Below, one piece after another: positions 19,431 to 28,839 of a stretch of DNA of 64,000 nucleotides. Positions within the stretch are counted from its first letter, which is position 1, and every line of letters begins with the position of its first letter. This DNA is from CAVYTF01 sp963708205 (GTDB taxonomy: Bacteria > Bacteroidota > Bacteroidia > Chitinophagales > Chitinophagaceae): contig OY970196.1 of the NCBI GenBank assembly GCA_963708205.1, positions 1,116,001-1,180,000 of the forward strand, given 5' to 3'. The notes beneath the pieces were generated by a model. It searched no databases, was not told the origin of the DNA, and was given only the letters and a program-made list of their open reading frames with translations. The translations under genes and the position numbers were made by a program.

Positions 19431-19862
19431 ATGACACTCAATTATAGACAAGCTAAGGACAATGACTTCGGTTTAACTTTTACTATCAAATCAAATTCAA
19501 TTAAACAGTTAGTAGAAAAAATATGGGGATGGGACAATGCGATACAAATTGACTATCATCAAAAACAATTCAATCCAAATAACACAAAAATTATAATGTA
19601 CGAAAACAACGAAGTAGGATATATATCAGTTTTTAACTCAGGTGACATTATTTTTATAGAAAATATTTTTATTGATACAACCTTTCAAAGCAAAGGTATT
19701 GGCACAAAAGTAATTCTTGACACAATAACAACTGCAGTTGAACAAAATAAGCATATTGAGTTACAGGTTTTTAAAATAAATGAAAGAGCTATAAGATTTT
19801 ATGAAAGATTGAATTTTCAAAAATATGATCAAACAGAATTACATTATAAAATGAGATATTAA
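19431..19862 (+). CDS. GNAT-family N-acetyltransferase
   Basis: 143 aa, single domain. The acetyl-CoA-binding motif A is visible (IENIFIDTTFQSKGIGTKVI, with Q-x-x-G-I-G), as is the C-terminal motif B region ERAIRFYERLNFQK. It transfers an acetyl group from acetyl-CoA to an unknown amine. Single gene; low GC like its neighbours. Confidence 0.88.
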   Translation: MTLNYRQAKDNDFGLTFTIKSNSIKQLVEKIWGWDNAIQIDYHQKQFNPNNTKIIMYENNEVGYISVFNSGDIIFIENIFIDTTFQSKGIGTKVILDTITTAVEQNKHIELQVFKINERAIRFYERLNFQKYDQTELHYKMRY

Positions 19863-19907
19863 ACTATCCTTTCGCCGTTGTTAGTGTTCTTACCAACAAC
19901 TATTGAT

Positions 19908-19934
19908 ACAACTTCGCCGCATCTATTTTATCAA
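19908..19934 (+). repeat. Dispersed intergenic repeat, copy C
   Basis: A 27-base unit (core CTTCGCCGCATCTATTTTAT) that differs from 17885-17911 by one base. It ends just before the in-frame stop that cuts off the likely 5' end of the next gene. Confidence 0.7.
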
Positions 19935-20001
19935 GTAAAAAAATGAAGTAAACCGTATTGCGGGTGCAGCGAAATTATGGATTATTATAACTGTTTCTAT
20001 C

Positions 20002-21063
20002 GTGTTGCAGTTTATAGTGACTTCGGGATTCTCGCAGTTAATATTAGTAAACAAAAAATTTAACGACACATCAGAATTATCAAGTTATATCGATTCCCTT
20101 TATAATGCTAATTCATTTTCAGGCATCGTCGCTATTGCAAAAGGAGATCAAATCATATATCGACATTATGATGGGTTTGCAAATAAAGAAGAAAAAATTC
20201 CTATTTCTGAAAATACAATTTTTGATATGGCATCAATGGGTAAGATGTTTACTGGCGTAGCAATTATGCAACTTGTGGAAAAAAATAAGATTAAATTAAA
20301 CGACCCTGTTTCAAAATATTTGCCTGATTATCCTAACAAGCTGTGGGCAGATAAAGCAACTATACAAAATTTATTATCGCACACTTCCGGTATCGGAGAT
20401 TTTTGGCCTCCAGACCATAACTTCAAAAATCTATACAATTTACAAGAGATTGTAGATACAATTGCGAACGTAGTAATTACAAATACTCCGTCAGAACAAA
20501 TGACCTATTCCAACGCAGGATTTTATCTGCTTGGCAGAATTATTGAAAAAGCATCAGGACAAAATTATTTCGATTATGTACAAAAAAACATTTTTGATGT
20601 TGCTGGTATGAAAAATACCTATTTTGAAAAACTAAAAACAGATAACAGGTTTGCAAAAGGCTATATGCTGAATGCCAGCACCGGACAATATCAAACTAAT
20701 GAAGCCGAAGTAAGCAAAATTGGCGGACCTGCTGGAGGGGCACTAACAAATATATCGGACCTGCTTTCTTTTGAGACTGCGTTAAAAACCAACCAGCTTT
20801 TATCTGAAAAATATTTTAAGGAAATGACGACAATGGCCGTGAAAGGACGTATGGGGATCGATTATGGCTTGGGTATAGGTCTAGGAACGATGCCAAATGG
20901 AGTTCAATGGATTGGTCATAATGGCGGGGCGCCCGGCATTGCTGCTAATTTTGTTTGGTTTGTTAATAGCAGTTATTCTGTAATTGTCTTCATGAATCAA
21001 GATGCACCATCGAACATGCCCTTGATGCTAATGACGCAAATGTTTGCTTCGGAGATGCAATAA
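20002..21063 (+). CDS. Class C beta-lactamase-like serine hydrolase (PF00144), start codon uncertain
   Basis: 353 aa from GTG at 20002. The active-site SxxK is in MASMGKMF and the YxN motif in TYSNAGFYLL; a C-terminal HNGGAPG replaces the KTG box, as usual for this family. Members are esterases or D-aminopeptidases as often as beta-lactamases. The signal peptide appears to begin further upstream: codons 19972-20040 read KLWIIITVSIVLQF and then VTSGFSQ, but no ATG, GTG or TTG precedes them in frame before the stop at 19936. The repeat at 19908 ends right there, so the native start may have been lost. Function depends on whether GTG 20002 is used. Confidence 0.8.
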   Translation: MLQFIVTSGFSQLILVNKKFNDTSELSSYIDSLYNANSFSGIVAIAKGDQIIYRHYDGFANKEEKIPISENTIFDMASMGKMFTGVAIMQLVEKNKIKLNDPVSKYLPDYPNKLWADKATIQNLLSHTSGIGDFWPPDHNFKNLYNLQEIVDTIANVVITNTPSEQMTYSNAGFYLLGRIIEKASGQNYFDYVQKNIFDVAGMKNTYFEKLKTDNRFAKGYMLNASTGQYQTNEAEVSKIGGPAGGALTNISDLLSFETALKTNQLLSEKYFKEMTTMAVKGRMGIDYGLGIGLGTMPNGVQWIGHNGGAPGIAANFVWFVNSSYSVIVFMNQDAPSNMPLMLMTQMFASEMQ

Positions 21064-21286
21064 AACTCATTGGTTTTCTTTGCAAAGAAACCCTCACGTG
21101 TGTTCACATGATTTATTTAAAACACGTGCTTTCCATGTAATAAAAAAAATCTTCAAACATAAATGCCCGTGTTCCCATTTTTATATCAAGCGGTTTAACT
21201 TCCTCGCTGCGTGCAATAACAGCTAAGATTGCCGCTAATATTAGAAAGTGTATTTGGAAAATAGATAATTTATTGGATTTCAAAGA

Positions 21287-22882
21287 TTACTCTTTCACAA
21301 ACTTCTCAGTCCTTTCTCGGTCCCTTGTTTTCATTCTTACAAAATAATTTCCTTTTGCAAGTGAAGAAACATTGATGCTTTGGGTTGATGCACCTTCCGT
21401 GATGTTTTTATTTGTCGATGATAATATCTTGCCCTGCATGTCTATTATTTCTATTTGCGCAGTTTCATTTTGCGTACCATTTATAACGAGATTTATTTTA
21501 TCGGTTGCAGGATTGGGATAAATGGAGAGTTTATCGTTTTGTGATAATAATTTTTCCTCAGTAAATGATTTCATTTTATCATCATTTTTGATGATACATA
21601 TACCGCTATCTTTTGGCTCAAGCAATGCATTTAGAGGATTGCTTAATCTTACATAAAATTTTTCATTCTTTTCTTTTATCGTATCGCCAATTACAGCGAT
21701 TTTTATCAGTGCTGTATTCGAACCGGAATCAATAATTACAACTCCTGATTTTGCAATATAATCCTGTCCCGCTTTCGCAGTCCCATCTGCAGTTGTATAT
21801 GAAATTGTTACTTGTTGCGGTGCCGGAATGTCGAGCTTTAATTTGAATGCTGCTTTTGTGGTATTGCCATTTCCTTCCGTAACAGAAACATTCTTTATAC
21901 TTACTATTGGCAATCTTTCATAAGAAAAAGTATCTGAATATAATGTGAGTTTAGTGGCAACAGCATTGGTAACTGCCACTGAATAATTGCCGGTTGAATT
22001 AACCTTTAAAGTAGAATCACCAATATTTGTTGCAATAAGCGAATCTCCCTTAAACCATTTATAAGTATTGTTACTTAAAGTACCACCTGCATATACTGAT
22101 AACGTACTATCCATAGCGTGAATAGAAATCTTACTTTGCGGAGAATATAATCCTACGCGAAATCCTCCTTTAAAACTTTGAGCAAAATATTCCATTCCAT
22201 CAAACGTAAAAATATTACTATCAATATAAACGTGGATGAGCTGCTGTGATGTATCAATAGGCGGAACAGTCCCACTAAGATGATTGTTGGAAAAGAAAAG
22301 ATAGGTTGGAGCCTGCCCTTGAGAAATATATTTATGAGCGACAACGAAAGCGCCATTGAATGTTGGCAAAGAACCGGTAAGAAAATTATCCGCAACATTT
22401 AAATATACCCAACTCTGATTAGCAAATGAATAAGGAATGGTGTCAATTAGTTGATTATGGTTTAGCATTAAATAATTAAGATTGGTAAGGGTTGGGAAAG
22501 GGATACTACCTGTTAATTGATTGTATTGTAATTCTAAATGTTGAAGGCTGCTAAGTTCCCCTAAAGAGGAAGGTATGCTGTCTGTCAAACTATTATAAGA
22601 TAGTATCAGGCTCGTTAAATTCGTTATATTCCCCAAAGAAGAAGGTACACTCCCAACAAGGTTATTCCTGCTTAATGATAAGCTAGTAACATTGTTATTA
22701 GTGACAGTAACTCCATTCCATGTGCTTACAGGATTTGCCAGGTTCCAGGTATTTACCCAATTAACCCCGTTCGTGCTATTATATAAATCCACCAGGGCAA
22801 GGCTATCCTGCATATTTACCTGAGCTTCAATTTTTCCAAAACTTGTTGAAGCAATTATAATAAGCAGTATAATTTTTCTCAT
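21287..22882 (-). CDS. Secreted leucine-rich-repeat protein with Calx-beta domain and T9SS signal
   Basis: 531 aa. Signal peptide MRKIILLIIIASTSFGKIEAQ, then plant-type LRR units (residues about 60-190, for example LSRNNLVGSVPSSLGNI). An Ig-like segment follows, then a Calx-beta domain (about 325-435, GTAKAGQDYIAKSGVV and FYVRLSNPLNA), then a T9SS sorting domain (IYPNPATDKINLVING to EKFVKE). It is the last gene of the four-gene operon. The signal peptide and first 34 residues are nearly those of the 22904 protein, while the sorting domain matches the 26537 protein instead. Confidence 0.88.
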   Translation of the reverse strand: MRKIILLIIIASTSFGKIEAQVNMQDSLALVDLYNSTNGVNWVNTWNLANPVSTWNGVTVTNNNVTSLSLSRNNLVGSVPSSLGNITNLTSLILSYNSLTDSIPSSLGELSSLQHLELQYNQLTGSIPFPTLTNLNYLMLNHNQLIDTIPYSFANQSWVYLNVADNFLTGSLPTFNGAFVVAHKYISQGQAPTYLFFSNNHLSGTVPPIDTSQQLIHVYIDSNIFTFDGMEYFAQSFKGGFRVGLYSPQSKISIHAMDSTLSVYAGGTLSNNTYKWFKGDSLIATNIGDSTLKVNSTGNYSVAVTNAVATKLTLYSDTFSYERLPIVSIKNVSVTEGNGNTTKAAFKLKLDIPAPQQVTISYTTADGTAKAGQDYIAKSGVVIIDSGSNTALIKIAVIGDTIKEKNEKFYVRLSNPLNALLEPKDSGICIIKNDDKMKSFTEEKLLSQNDKLSIYPNPATDKINLVINGTQNETAQIEIIDMQGKILSSTNKNITEGASTQSINVSSLAKGNYFVRMKTRDRERTEKFVKE

Positions 22883-22903
22883 AAATAGTTTTAAAATAAA
22901 AAT

Positions 22904-24427
22904 TTATTCTTTAATAAACTGTTTTGTTTGTACACTGCTTTTTGTTTTTATAAGCAACATATAAATGCCTGCTGTAAGTTTCGAGATATCTACCTGCAAA
23001 GTGTTTTTGCCGTTCAAAGAAGTGATTTGTTTTTGCAGTATTGATTGACCTGTTGCATTTGATACTTGCAGGATTGTACCTACATCATTTGCTGTAAAGT
23101 TTACAGTGATTGATGTATGTGCAGGGTCTGGATAAATAGCCAATTCATTATTTACTATAACAATTTTCTCATCATTCGTTTCCTGTTCGAGGCGACTAAT
23201 GATGGTTGTATCGCTGTACAATGTAAGCTCTGTAGCAATTTTGTTTGTAACCGTAACATGATAGACCCCTGATTTTGAAGTTGTATAAGTAGAATCTCCA
23301 ATGATTGTTTTTACCAGATTTCCATTTCTGTACCAGTGAAACGTATCGTTTGCTAATGTGCCACCAGCAGAAACAGAGAAAGTATTTGCGTTGTAATGCA
23401 ATGGAATATTAGCTTGAGGGGCATACCCTTCAAATAAGATGTGTTGTATATAATCACTATCATAATCATCAATTCCATCAAACGTAAAACGATTATGTTG
23501 AATCATAAATCTTGAAAGAGGGTCCTGGGCTTGCATCAAAGGCACAAATCCACTTAAATGATTTTGTTGCAAATCAAGCTTAGACCATAAAGGATTACTA
23601 AAAGTAGAAGGTATCTCACCCGAGAGATTGTTATAACTTAAATCTAAATAGTTGATTGCAGGAAGGTCTCCTAATGAAGATGGTATCTGCCCCGTTAATC
23701 TATTATATGATAACAGTAAAGAACGCAAATGAGAAAGGTTACTGAGCGAACCGGGGATACTGCCTGTTATATTATTATCGTCAAGCCAAAGATTTATTAA
23801 GTTGGAAAGATGACCTAAAGATGACGGTAAAGTACCCGTTAAATTATTTCCGGAAATATATAAATTTATTAAAGAATGAAGATTGCCTACTTCAGCCGGA
23901 ATATCTCCACTCAGTTCATTTCCTCTTAAATCGAGTGTTACTAAGTTAGTAAGATTACCCAATGAAGTTGGAAGATTGCCGCTCAATTCATTAAATGGTA
24001 ATTCTATCTCCTGTAAATTGGGCAAATTACCTAAAGAAGGGGGAATTGGGCCCTGAAGTTTGTTATAACTTATATTTATATAAGTTAATCTTGAAAGCTT
24101 CCCGATTGATACCGGCAAACCTGTAAGGCTGTTATTAAAAAAATCGAGGTGTTCTAAATGGCTAAGATTTCCTATAGAATAAGGAATAATGCCGCTCAGT
24201 CCTTTATCATGTAAAATAATTCTTTTAACATGGCCATTTTCAACATAAACTCCTTTCCATGTGATTACTGGAGCGCTTGTTAACCAGTTTGAATGATTAG
24301 TCCAATTAGGTCCGCCTGTGCTATCATACAAATCCACCAGCGCCAAACTATCCTGCACGTTCACCTGTGCTTCTACTTTTCCAAAACTTATTGCAGCAAT
24401 AATAACAAGCAGTATAATTTTTCTCAT
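22904..24427 (-). CDS. Secreted leucine-rich-repeat protein with T9SS signal
   Basis: 507 aa. Signal peptide MRKIILLVIIAAISFGKVEAQ, then about nine plant-type LRRs (residues about 60-300, consensus LGNLxNLxxLxLxxNxLSGxIPSS). A short Ig-like segment follows (YHVTVTNKIATELTLYSDT), then a T9SS sorting domain (IYPDPAHTSITVNFTAND to QFIKE). It lies 21 nt upstream of the 21287 gene and 20 nt downstream of the 24448 gene. LRR cargo of this kind usually mediates protein binding at the cell surface; partner unknown. Confidence 0.88.
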   Translation of the reverse strand: MRKIILLVIIAAISFGKVEAQVNVQDSLALVDLYDSTGGPNWTNHSNWLTSAPVITWKGVYVENGHVKRIILHDKGLSGIIPYSIGNLSHLEHLDFFNNSLTGLPVSIGKLSRLTYINISYNKLQGPIPPSLGNLPNLQEIELPFNELSGNLPTSLGNLTNLVTLDLRGNELSGDIPAEVGNLHSLINLYISGNNLTGTLPSSLGHLSNLINLWLDDNNITGSIPGSLSNLSHLRSLLLSYNRLTGQIPSSLGDLPAINYLDLSYNNLSGEIPSTFSNPLWSKLDLQQNHLSGFVPLMQAQDPLSRFMIQHNRFTFDGIDDYDSDYIQHILFEGYAPQANIPLHYNANTFSVSAGGTLANDTFHWYRNGNLVKTIIGDSTYTTSKSGVYHVTVTNKIATELTLYSDTTIISRLEQETNDEKIVIVNNELAIYPDPAHTSITVNFTANDVGTILQVSNATGQSILQKQITSLNGKNTLQVDISKLTAGIYMLLIKTKSSVQTKQFIKE

Positions 24428-24447
24428 AAATAGTTTTAAAGTAATTT

Positions 24448-26469
24448 TTATTGTTTAATAAATTGCCTTGTCTGTACGCCACTTTTTGTTTTAATAAGCA
24501 GCATATACGTGCCTGCTGAAAGTTTTGAAATATCTAACTGTGCTGTGTTTTTGCCGCTGAAAGAAGTGATTTGTTTTTGCAGTATTGATTGACCTGTTGC
24601 ATTTAATACTTGGAGGATTGTACCTGCATCATTTGCTGTAAAATTTACAGTAATTGACCAATGCGCGGGATTGGGATAAATAATTGAATTGTTATTATTT
24701 ACTGAAGCAATTAAAGAAGGAGATGGCAGTCCAAAACAGGTAATTTCATATGCTCCTAAATCTACTGTATCACATTGAATACGCGGAGCGCCTGTTATAT
24801 CAGTCGTCACAGACAATTGATTATTGTCACCTTTGTTAAATACTTTACTTTTTTTATTTAATTCCAAACCATCATCATGAGTTGCCCATTTTCCATCATT
24901 ACCAATCAAATTTGTTGTGTCGTTAAAAAGGGGATATTTGTTGAGAAGTAAATTGGAAATACTATCGAGTATAAGCCCCGAAATTGTTGAACCCTGCAAT
25001 AGTGTATGAAACAAAATTATTTGTCCACCGGAATTTGTTGTTAGTAAAGACGAATCTTTTCCATATGTTTTATTTTTCCAAACAATTGAATTATGAAATA
25101 TGCTGGAGCCGTAATAGCTATCACCTGCATTTCCTGCTGTGTTATTGTAAAAAGTACATTCAAACTGGTAGCTTGCCCCTGCTTGTGAAAGTGCATTTGG
25201 TTGCGCAATAGCTCCACCATTAGCAGGACTGCTGTTATTTGTAAATAAGCAATTTGTAAAAATGTATTCGTTGTCTGGGAAATTGGAGTTTCTTCCATCG
25301 TCTGTCTCTAAAAATATTGCGCCTCCATTTCCAAAAGCTGTAATGTTTTTATCAAATACACAATTAGTGCAACTACTTTTTTCTCCTGTACCAAAAATAC
25401 TAATTGCTCCACCATCTGAGTTTGCAACGTTATTTCCAAATATGCAATTTTGAAAATTGCACATTATAGGTTGCAGATTTTGTGGAGAAAATATATAATT
25501 TGGAGGAACCGTGCAATAATCATAGACGGCACCGCCACTGTCTGCAGAATTAATAGTAAAATCACAATTGGAAAAAGAAGGATAGCAATAGCCATACATA
25601 GAACCATCATTAAAAATTGCACCACCACATTTAGTTGCCATATTTTTTAAGAAACTACAGGAAGCAAATGCAGGAGTTGCCGTTCCGTAGCCAATAGCAT
25701 CATTGTAAACTGCTCCACCATTTTCAGAATTATTCGAATTGAAAGAACAATTATTCACAAAAGGATTAGAATCATATTTTTGATTTATTGGCTGAAAACG
25801 TGAGGGGTATAAATATCCTCCATTATACATGCCTCCCCCATTTAAAACTGCTTTATCGTTTTGAAATATGCAATTATTAAATTCCGGGGAAAAAGTTGAA
25901 GAATATGCATAATTATAAACTCCGCCCCCATTATTGTTCCCAACCGGTTGTCCATTGATATTTAAACTATCATCTCCGTTTGCATTGCCATTTTGTATGG
26001 TAAAACCATCCACAATTGTATTACCATCAATAGAAGGAGCTGCTGGCGAAGCAATAATCGTGAGTACATGATAACAATTATCAGCATCACTTGCTTCAAT
26101 ACCAATGTCTCCGCTTAAAATTGTTAAATTTCCAGAAATGTTTCGTGATCCACCGCCACTTGCATAGCCGCCATTCAATTGAATACCGTTTCTTAAAATT
26201 CTAAAACTACTGTCTCTGCTGTTTGCAATTTCACCTGATTTCTTTGTTGGATAATAAGTTCCTTTTGCTACATTAATTATGCAAATAGTACTGTCATTAT
26301 TAGCTTTGATTAAAGCTGCATTTAATGTTTTAAAAGCTTTTGCCCAGTTTTTTCCATTGCCAGATGTTGCAATTGAACTATCTACATAAATTTTGATTTG
26401 AGCATTAGCAGAAAAATGGAAGAATGAGATGCTGCAGATGCTTATTAAGAAGAGTAAAAGTTTATTCAT
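24448..26469 (-). CDS. Secreted right-handed beta-helix protein with Pmp-like repeats and T9SS signal
   Basis: 673 aa. Signal peptide ends near HFSANAQ. Residues about 40-560 form a parallel beta-helix. At least seven units follow NCxFxxNxAxxxGGAIxN (for example NCIFQNDKAVLNGGGMYN, SCSFLKNMATKCGGAIFN), the FxxN plus GGAI pair known from chlamydial Pmp proteins. A choice-of-anchor-type segment follows (HDDGLELNKKSKVFNKGD, TGAPRIQCDTVDLGAYE), then a T9SS sorting domain nearly identical to that of the 22904 protein. Probably a surface adhesin or polysaccharide-binding protein; no catalytic motif seen. Confidence 0.85.
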   Translation of the reverse strand: MNKLLLFLISICSISFFHFSANAQIKIYVDSSIATSGNGKNWAKAFKTLNAALIKANNDSTICIINVAKGTYYPTKKSGEIANSRDSSFRILRNGIQLNGGYASGGGSRNISGNLTILSGDIGIEASDADNCYHVLTIIASPAAPSIDGNTIVDGFTIQNGNANGDDSLNINGQPVGNNNGGGVYNYAYSSTFSPEFNNCIFQNDKAVLNGGGMYNGGYLYPSRFQPINQKYDSNPFVNNCSFNSNNSENGGAVYNDAIGYGTATPAFASCSFLKNMATKCGGAIFNDGSMYGYCYPSFSNCDFTINSADSGGAVYDYCTVPPNYIFSPQNLQPIMCNFQNCIFGNNVANSDGGAISIFGTGEKSSCTNCVFDKNITAFGNGGAIFLETDDGRNSNFPDNEYIFTNCLFTNNSSPANGGAIAQPNALSQAGASYQFECTFYNNTAGNAGDSYYGSSIFHNSIVWKNKTYGKDSSLLTTNSGGQIILFHTLLQGSTISGLILDSISNLLLNKYPLFNDTTNLIGNDGKWATHDDGLELNKKSKVFNKGDNNQLSVTTDITGAPRIQCDTVDLGAYEITCFGLPSPSLIASVNNNNSIIYPNPAHWSITVNFTANDAGTILQVLNATGQSILQKQITSFSGKNTAQLDISKLSAGTYMLLIKTKSGVQTRQFIKQ

Positions 26470-26536
26470 ATCTTAAGATCAGTATTGTTTAAAATCGTTT
26501 TGTTTGTATTAAAATCTATATATTATCAAGTTAAAA

Positions 26537-28009
26537 TTACTCCTTCACAAACTTCTCGCTTGTTTCTCCTTCTGTTGTTTTTATTCTTACAAAATAATTT
26601 CCTTTTGCAAGGGCAGAAACATTAATGCTTTGGATGGATGCGCCTGCTGCAATATTTTTATTGGATGATGATACAACTTTGCCCTGCATATCTATCACTT
26701 CTATTTGCGCAGTTTCATTTTGTGAAGCATATATTACAAGATTGATTTTGTCGGTTGAGGGATTGGGATAAAAAGATACAGAAAAATTAGTTTTGAAATT
26801 AATACTTCTTATTTCACTATAAGTAAATGAACCATCTTTATCAACATTCTGTAAACGATAGTAAATCGTTGATGAATTCAATACTAAATTTTTATCGTTA
26901 AAGGAATAATCTTTTTCACTTGCATTACCTATAATAGAATTCACACTTCCAATAGCTTTAAAATTAATGTCATCAATGCTGCGCTGTACGTTAAAATATG
27001 AACAGTTGACTTCATTTGTTGTAACCCATTGCAATATATTTTCATTCTTACCTGCAGATGCGGTAAATGAAAGAAAGGTAACCGGCATTGCAGTAGCCGG
27101 TTCATAATGTAAAGCGTATAAGGTATCATTGGTATTATTAAACCTATATTCCGTAACATTTGGAGAAGTTGCATCATTTGAGAAAGTATGGTCAACTAGA
27201 TTCACATAAACAACATCACCTGTATTTAGATTTACAGCATATAAAAAATTCAAATTATTTTGATCTTCAACCGTAAAAATAAAATAATTATCTCCTTCAT
27301 CTATGGTGCCATTAAATTCTTCGGGCGTTTGATTGGAGGCAATGCTATAGATAGTGGTTACCTGACCCGATGCAGAATTAATCTTTACTAAATCATTTCC
27401 CTGAAAACCATAAAGCTGATTTGTTGTGTTATCAAATTGCATGTTTTTTGTGAGCACCATTGCTATTGATGAAACAATAGTTCCATCTGTGCCATTGACA
27501 GTATAGAGAAATCTGCTTCCGGTACCATTTTCGCCTAATATAAATAACTGGTTAGAGTTGTTATTATAAGTCATTTCATCAACTGAAGCTATTCCTGTTA
27601 GTGTATTTATAGTAGTAAAACTTCCCGTATTGATATTTACTGAAACGAGACTTTCATAAGGCGATCCATATCTTATTCCATATAAAATGCCCGATCCTTT
27701 TCCATACACGAATGTAGAAACCGGAGAATTTATTGAAACTTTTGACTGAACAGTTCCATCAGACATATTGATTGCAAAAAGAGAACCTTGACCTCCATAC
27801 CATGGAATTCCATTAAAGAAATAAGAGTTATTTGGCTCAATTAAATTTGTATAGTTAGGCGCTGTTCCAATATAGAGAACATCAGGAATGCTGTCAAGTT
27901 TTGTAAATGCGCCTGTTGAAGGATCAACTTTCACCAAATATTCGTTCTGCGCTTTAATTTTCCCTAAACTTATTGCAGCAATAATAACCAGTAGTATAAT
28001 TTTTTTCAT
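26537..28009 (-). CDS. Secreted propeller-like protein with T9SS signal, first gene of the cargo operon
   Basis: 490 aa. Signal peptide MKKIILLVIIAAISLGKIKAQ. Residues about 22-300 show repeated short beta blades (VKVDPSTGAFTKLDSIP, SVNINTGSFTTI, VKINSASGQVTTIYSI, AVNLNTGDVVYVNL), a propeller-like pattern without catalytic residues. A segment SFTASAGKNENILQWVTTNE with VQRSIDDINF is a common fibronectin-like linker in T9SS cargo. The sorting domain (FYPNPSTDKINLVIY to EKFVKE) is almost that of the 21287 protein. It heads the operon; the next gene follows after 67 nt. Confidence 0.82.
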   Translation of the reverse strand: MKKIILLVIIAAISLGKIKAQNEYLVKVDPSTGAFTKLDSIPDVLYIGTAPNYTNLIEPNNSYFFNGIPWYGGQGSLFAINMSDGTVQSKVSINSPVSTFVYGKGSGILYGIRYGSPYESLVSVNINTGSFTTINTLTGIASVDEMTYNNNSNQLFILGENGTGSRFLYTVNGTDGTIVSSIAMVLTKNMQFDNTTNQLYGFQGNDLVKINSASGQVTTIYSIASNQTPEEFNGTIDEGDNYFIFTVEDQNNLNFLYAVNLNTGDVVYVNLVDHTFSNDATSPNVTEYRFNNTNDTLYALHYEPATAMPVTFLSFTASAGKNENILQWVTTNEVNCSYFNVQRSIDDINFKAIGSVNSIIGNASEKDYSFNDKNLVLNSSTIYYRLQNVDKDGSFTYSEIRSINFKTNFSVSFYPNPSTDKINLVIYASQNETAQIEVIDMQGKVVSSSNKNIAAGASIQSINVSALAKGNYFVRIKTTEGETSEKFVKE

Positions 28010-28157
28010 AAAAAATTATTCTTTCTAAAACTAAAGCTTTCTATCAAGAATTGCCATTAAAATAAAATAAAAATTCCTCCAAATATTTCTTAGAAAGACA
28101 AATTAAAAAGCCCTTTCAATTGAAAACGCTGAGATAATAGATTAATGATTTATAAAA

Positions 28158-28334
28158 TTACTTCGCCAACACCATTTGTTTTGTACTGATTAATTTTCCA
28201 TCAACCAATAAAGAATAACTGTATGCGCCTGATGAAAGTATTGATGCATCTACATTCAATATTCCTTTGCCATTTCCTTGAAACTCGGGCTGAACACTTC
28301 CTAAGGTATCAAAATATAATTTTTTAATCTTCAT
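28158..28334 (-). pseudogene. Relic of an NTAxG/S74 surface-protein gene: T9SS sorting-domain tail only
   Basis: A 58-codon frame from ATG 28334 to TAA 28158. The last 40 residues (GNGKGILNVDAS, LSSGAYSYSLLVDG, ISTKQMVLAK) are the C-terminal end of the sorting domain found in the 2663, 36853 and 39106 proteins. Nothing of the signal peptide, repeats or S74 domain remains. I read it as the stump of another paralogue. It could still be translated, but would lack a secretion signal. Confidence 0.8.
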
Positions 28335-28357
28335 TTAAACCTGAATAAGGATAAAGG

Positions 28358-28692
28358 TTATGAGCAATTTTTAATTCCGATAGGTTTCATTGCCGAAAAA
28401 ATCAGTATCGCTGCAAATTTTGCCGGCTGAAGTTTATCAAGGGCTTTCGATTCTGCTATTAATGAATCTCTGCCCTTTATTTTATTCAGAATATTGTTTG
28501 AATAATTAGCCTGTTCTTTAAACCAAGTTGCTCCTTGTGGCTGTTCTATTTTTTCCAACCATCTGTAAGGGTCATGATAAGTAACACCAAAATAAATATC
28601 AACGCTGTCAACAGTTTTAGTTATGGGATATTGATATTGTGCGAAAGAGCTTATTGCAGTAACAATTAATATAAGAGAGAGAATTTTTTCAT
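28358..28692 (-). pseudogene. Prolyl oligopeptidase N-terminal fragment, frameshifted
   Basis: From ATG 28692 a one-base loss in an A-run (six A after ATG) shifts the frame. In the other frame the text reads as a signal peptide ending FAQ, then YPITKTVDSVDIYFGVTYHD and PYRWLEKIEQPQ, continuing to ALDKLQPAK. DPYRWLE with this context is the hallmark start of S9 prolyl oligopeptidases. Homology ends about 100 residues in, where the catalytic domain should begin to follow; that domain is absent. A dead relic next to the sorting-domain stump. Confidence 0.85.
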
Positions 28693-28781
28693 AAAATGAT
28701 TTTAAAAATTGATAACAGGTTTACTATAATTTTATCAAAAGAATAATTGCACAAATTTGAAGCACTGCATTTAGGTTTATA

Positions 28782-28798
28782 ATACCAAATGAGGGGAT
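28782..28798. promoter_or_regulatory. Inverted repeat, putative operator of cassette 2 (kinase gene)
   Basis: ATACC, 7-nt spacer, GGGAT, 42 nt upstream of the kinase start. It shares a 14-base run (GGGATATTATTTTA) with the site upstream of the regulator gene (31916). The spacer is one base shorter than in the other two cassette-2 sites. Confidence 0.45.
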
Positions 28799-28839
28799 AT
28801 TATTTTATCTTTTGTATCTTTAAATCAATCTAAACTTTT

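Noticed and set aside
21072..21092. Near-palindrome after the serine hydrolase gene (GGTTTTCTTTGCAAAGAAACC) as a terminator
   Set aside because: The stem has a bulge and almost no loop, and no T-run follows on either strand.
28021..28098. CTTTCTAA / TTAGAAAG arms upstream of the cargo operon as an operator
   Set aside because: The arms are more than 60 nt apart in AT-rich DNA and do not recur elsewhere in the window, so chance is likely.
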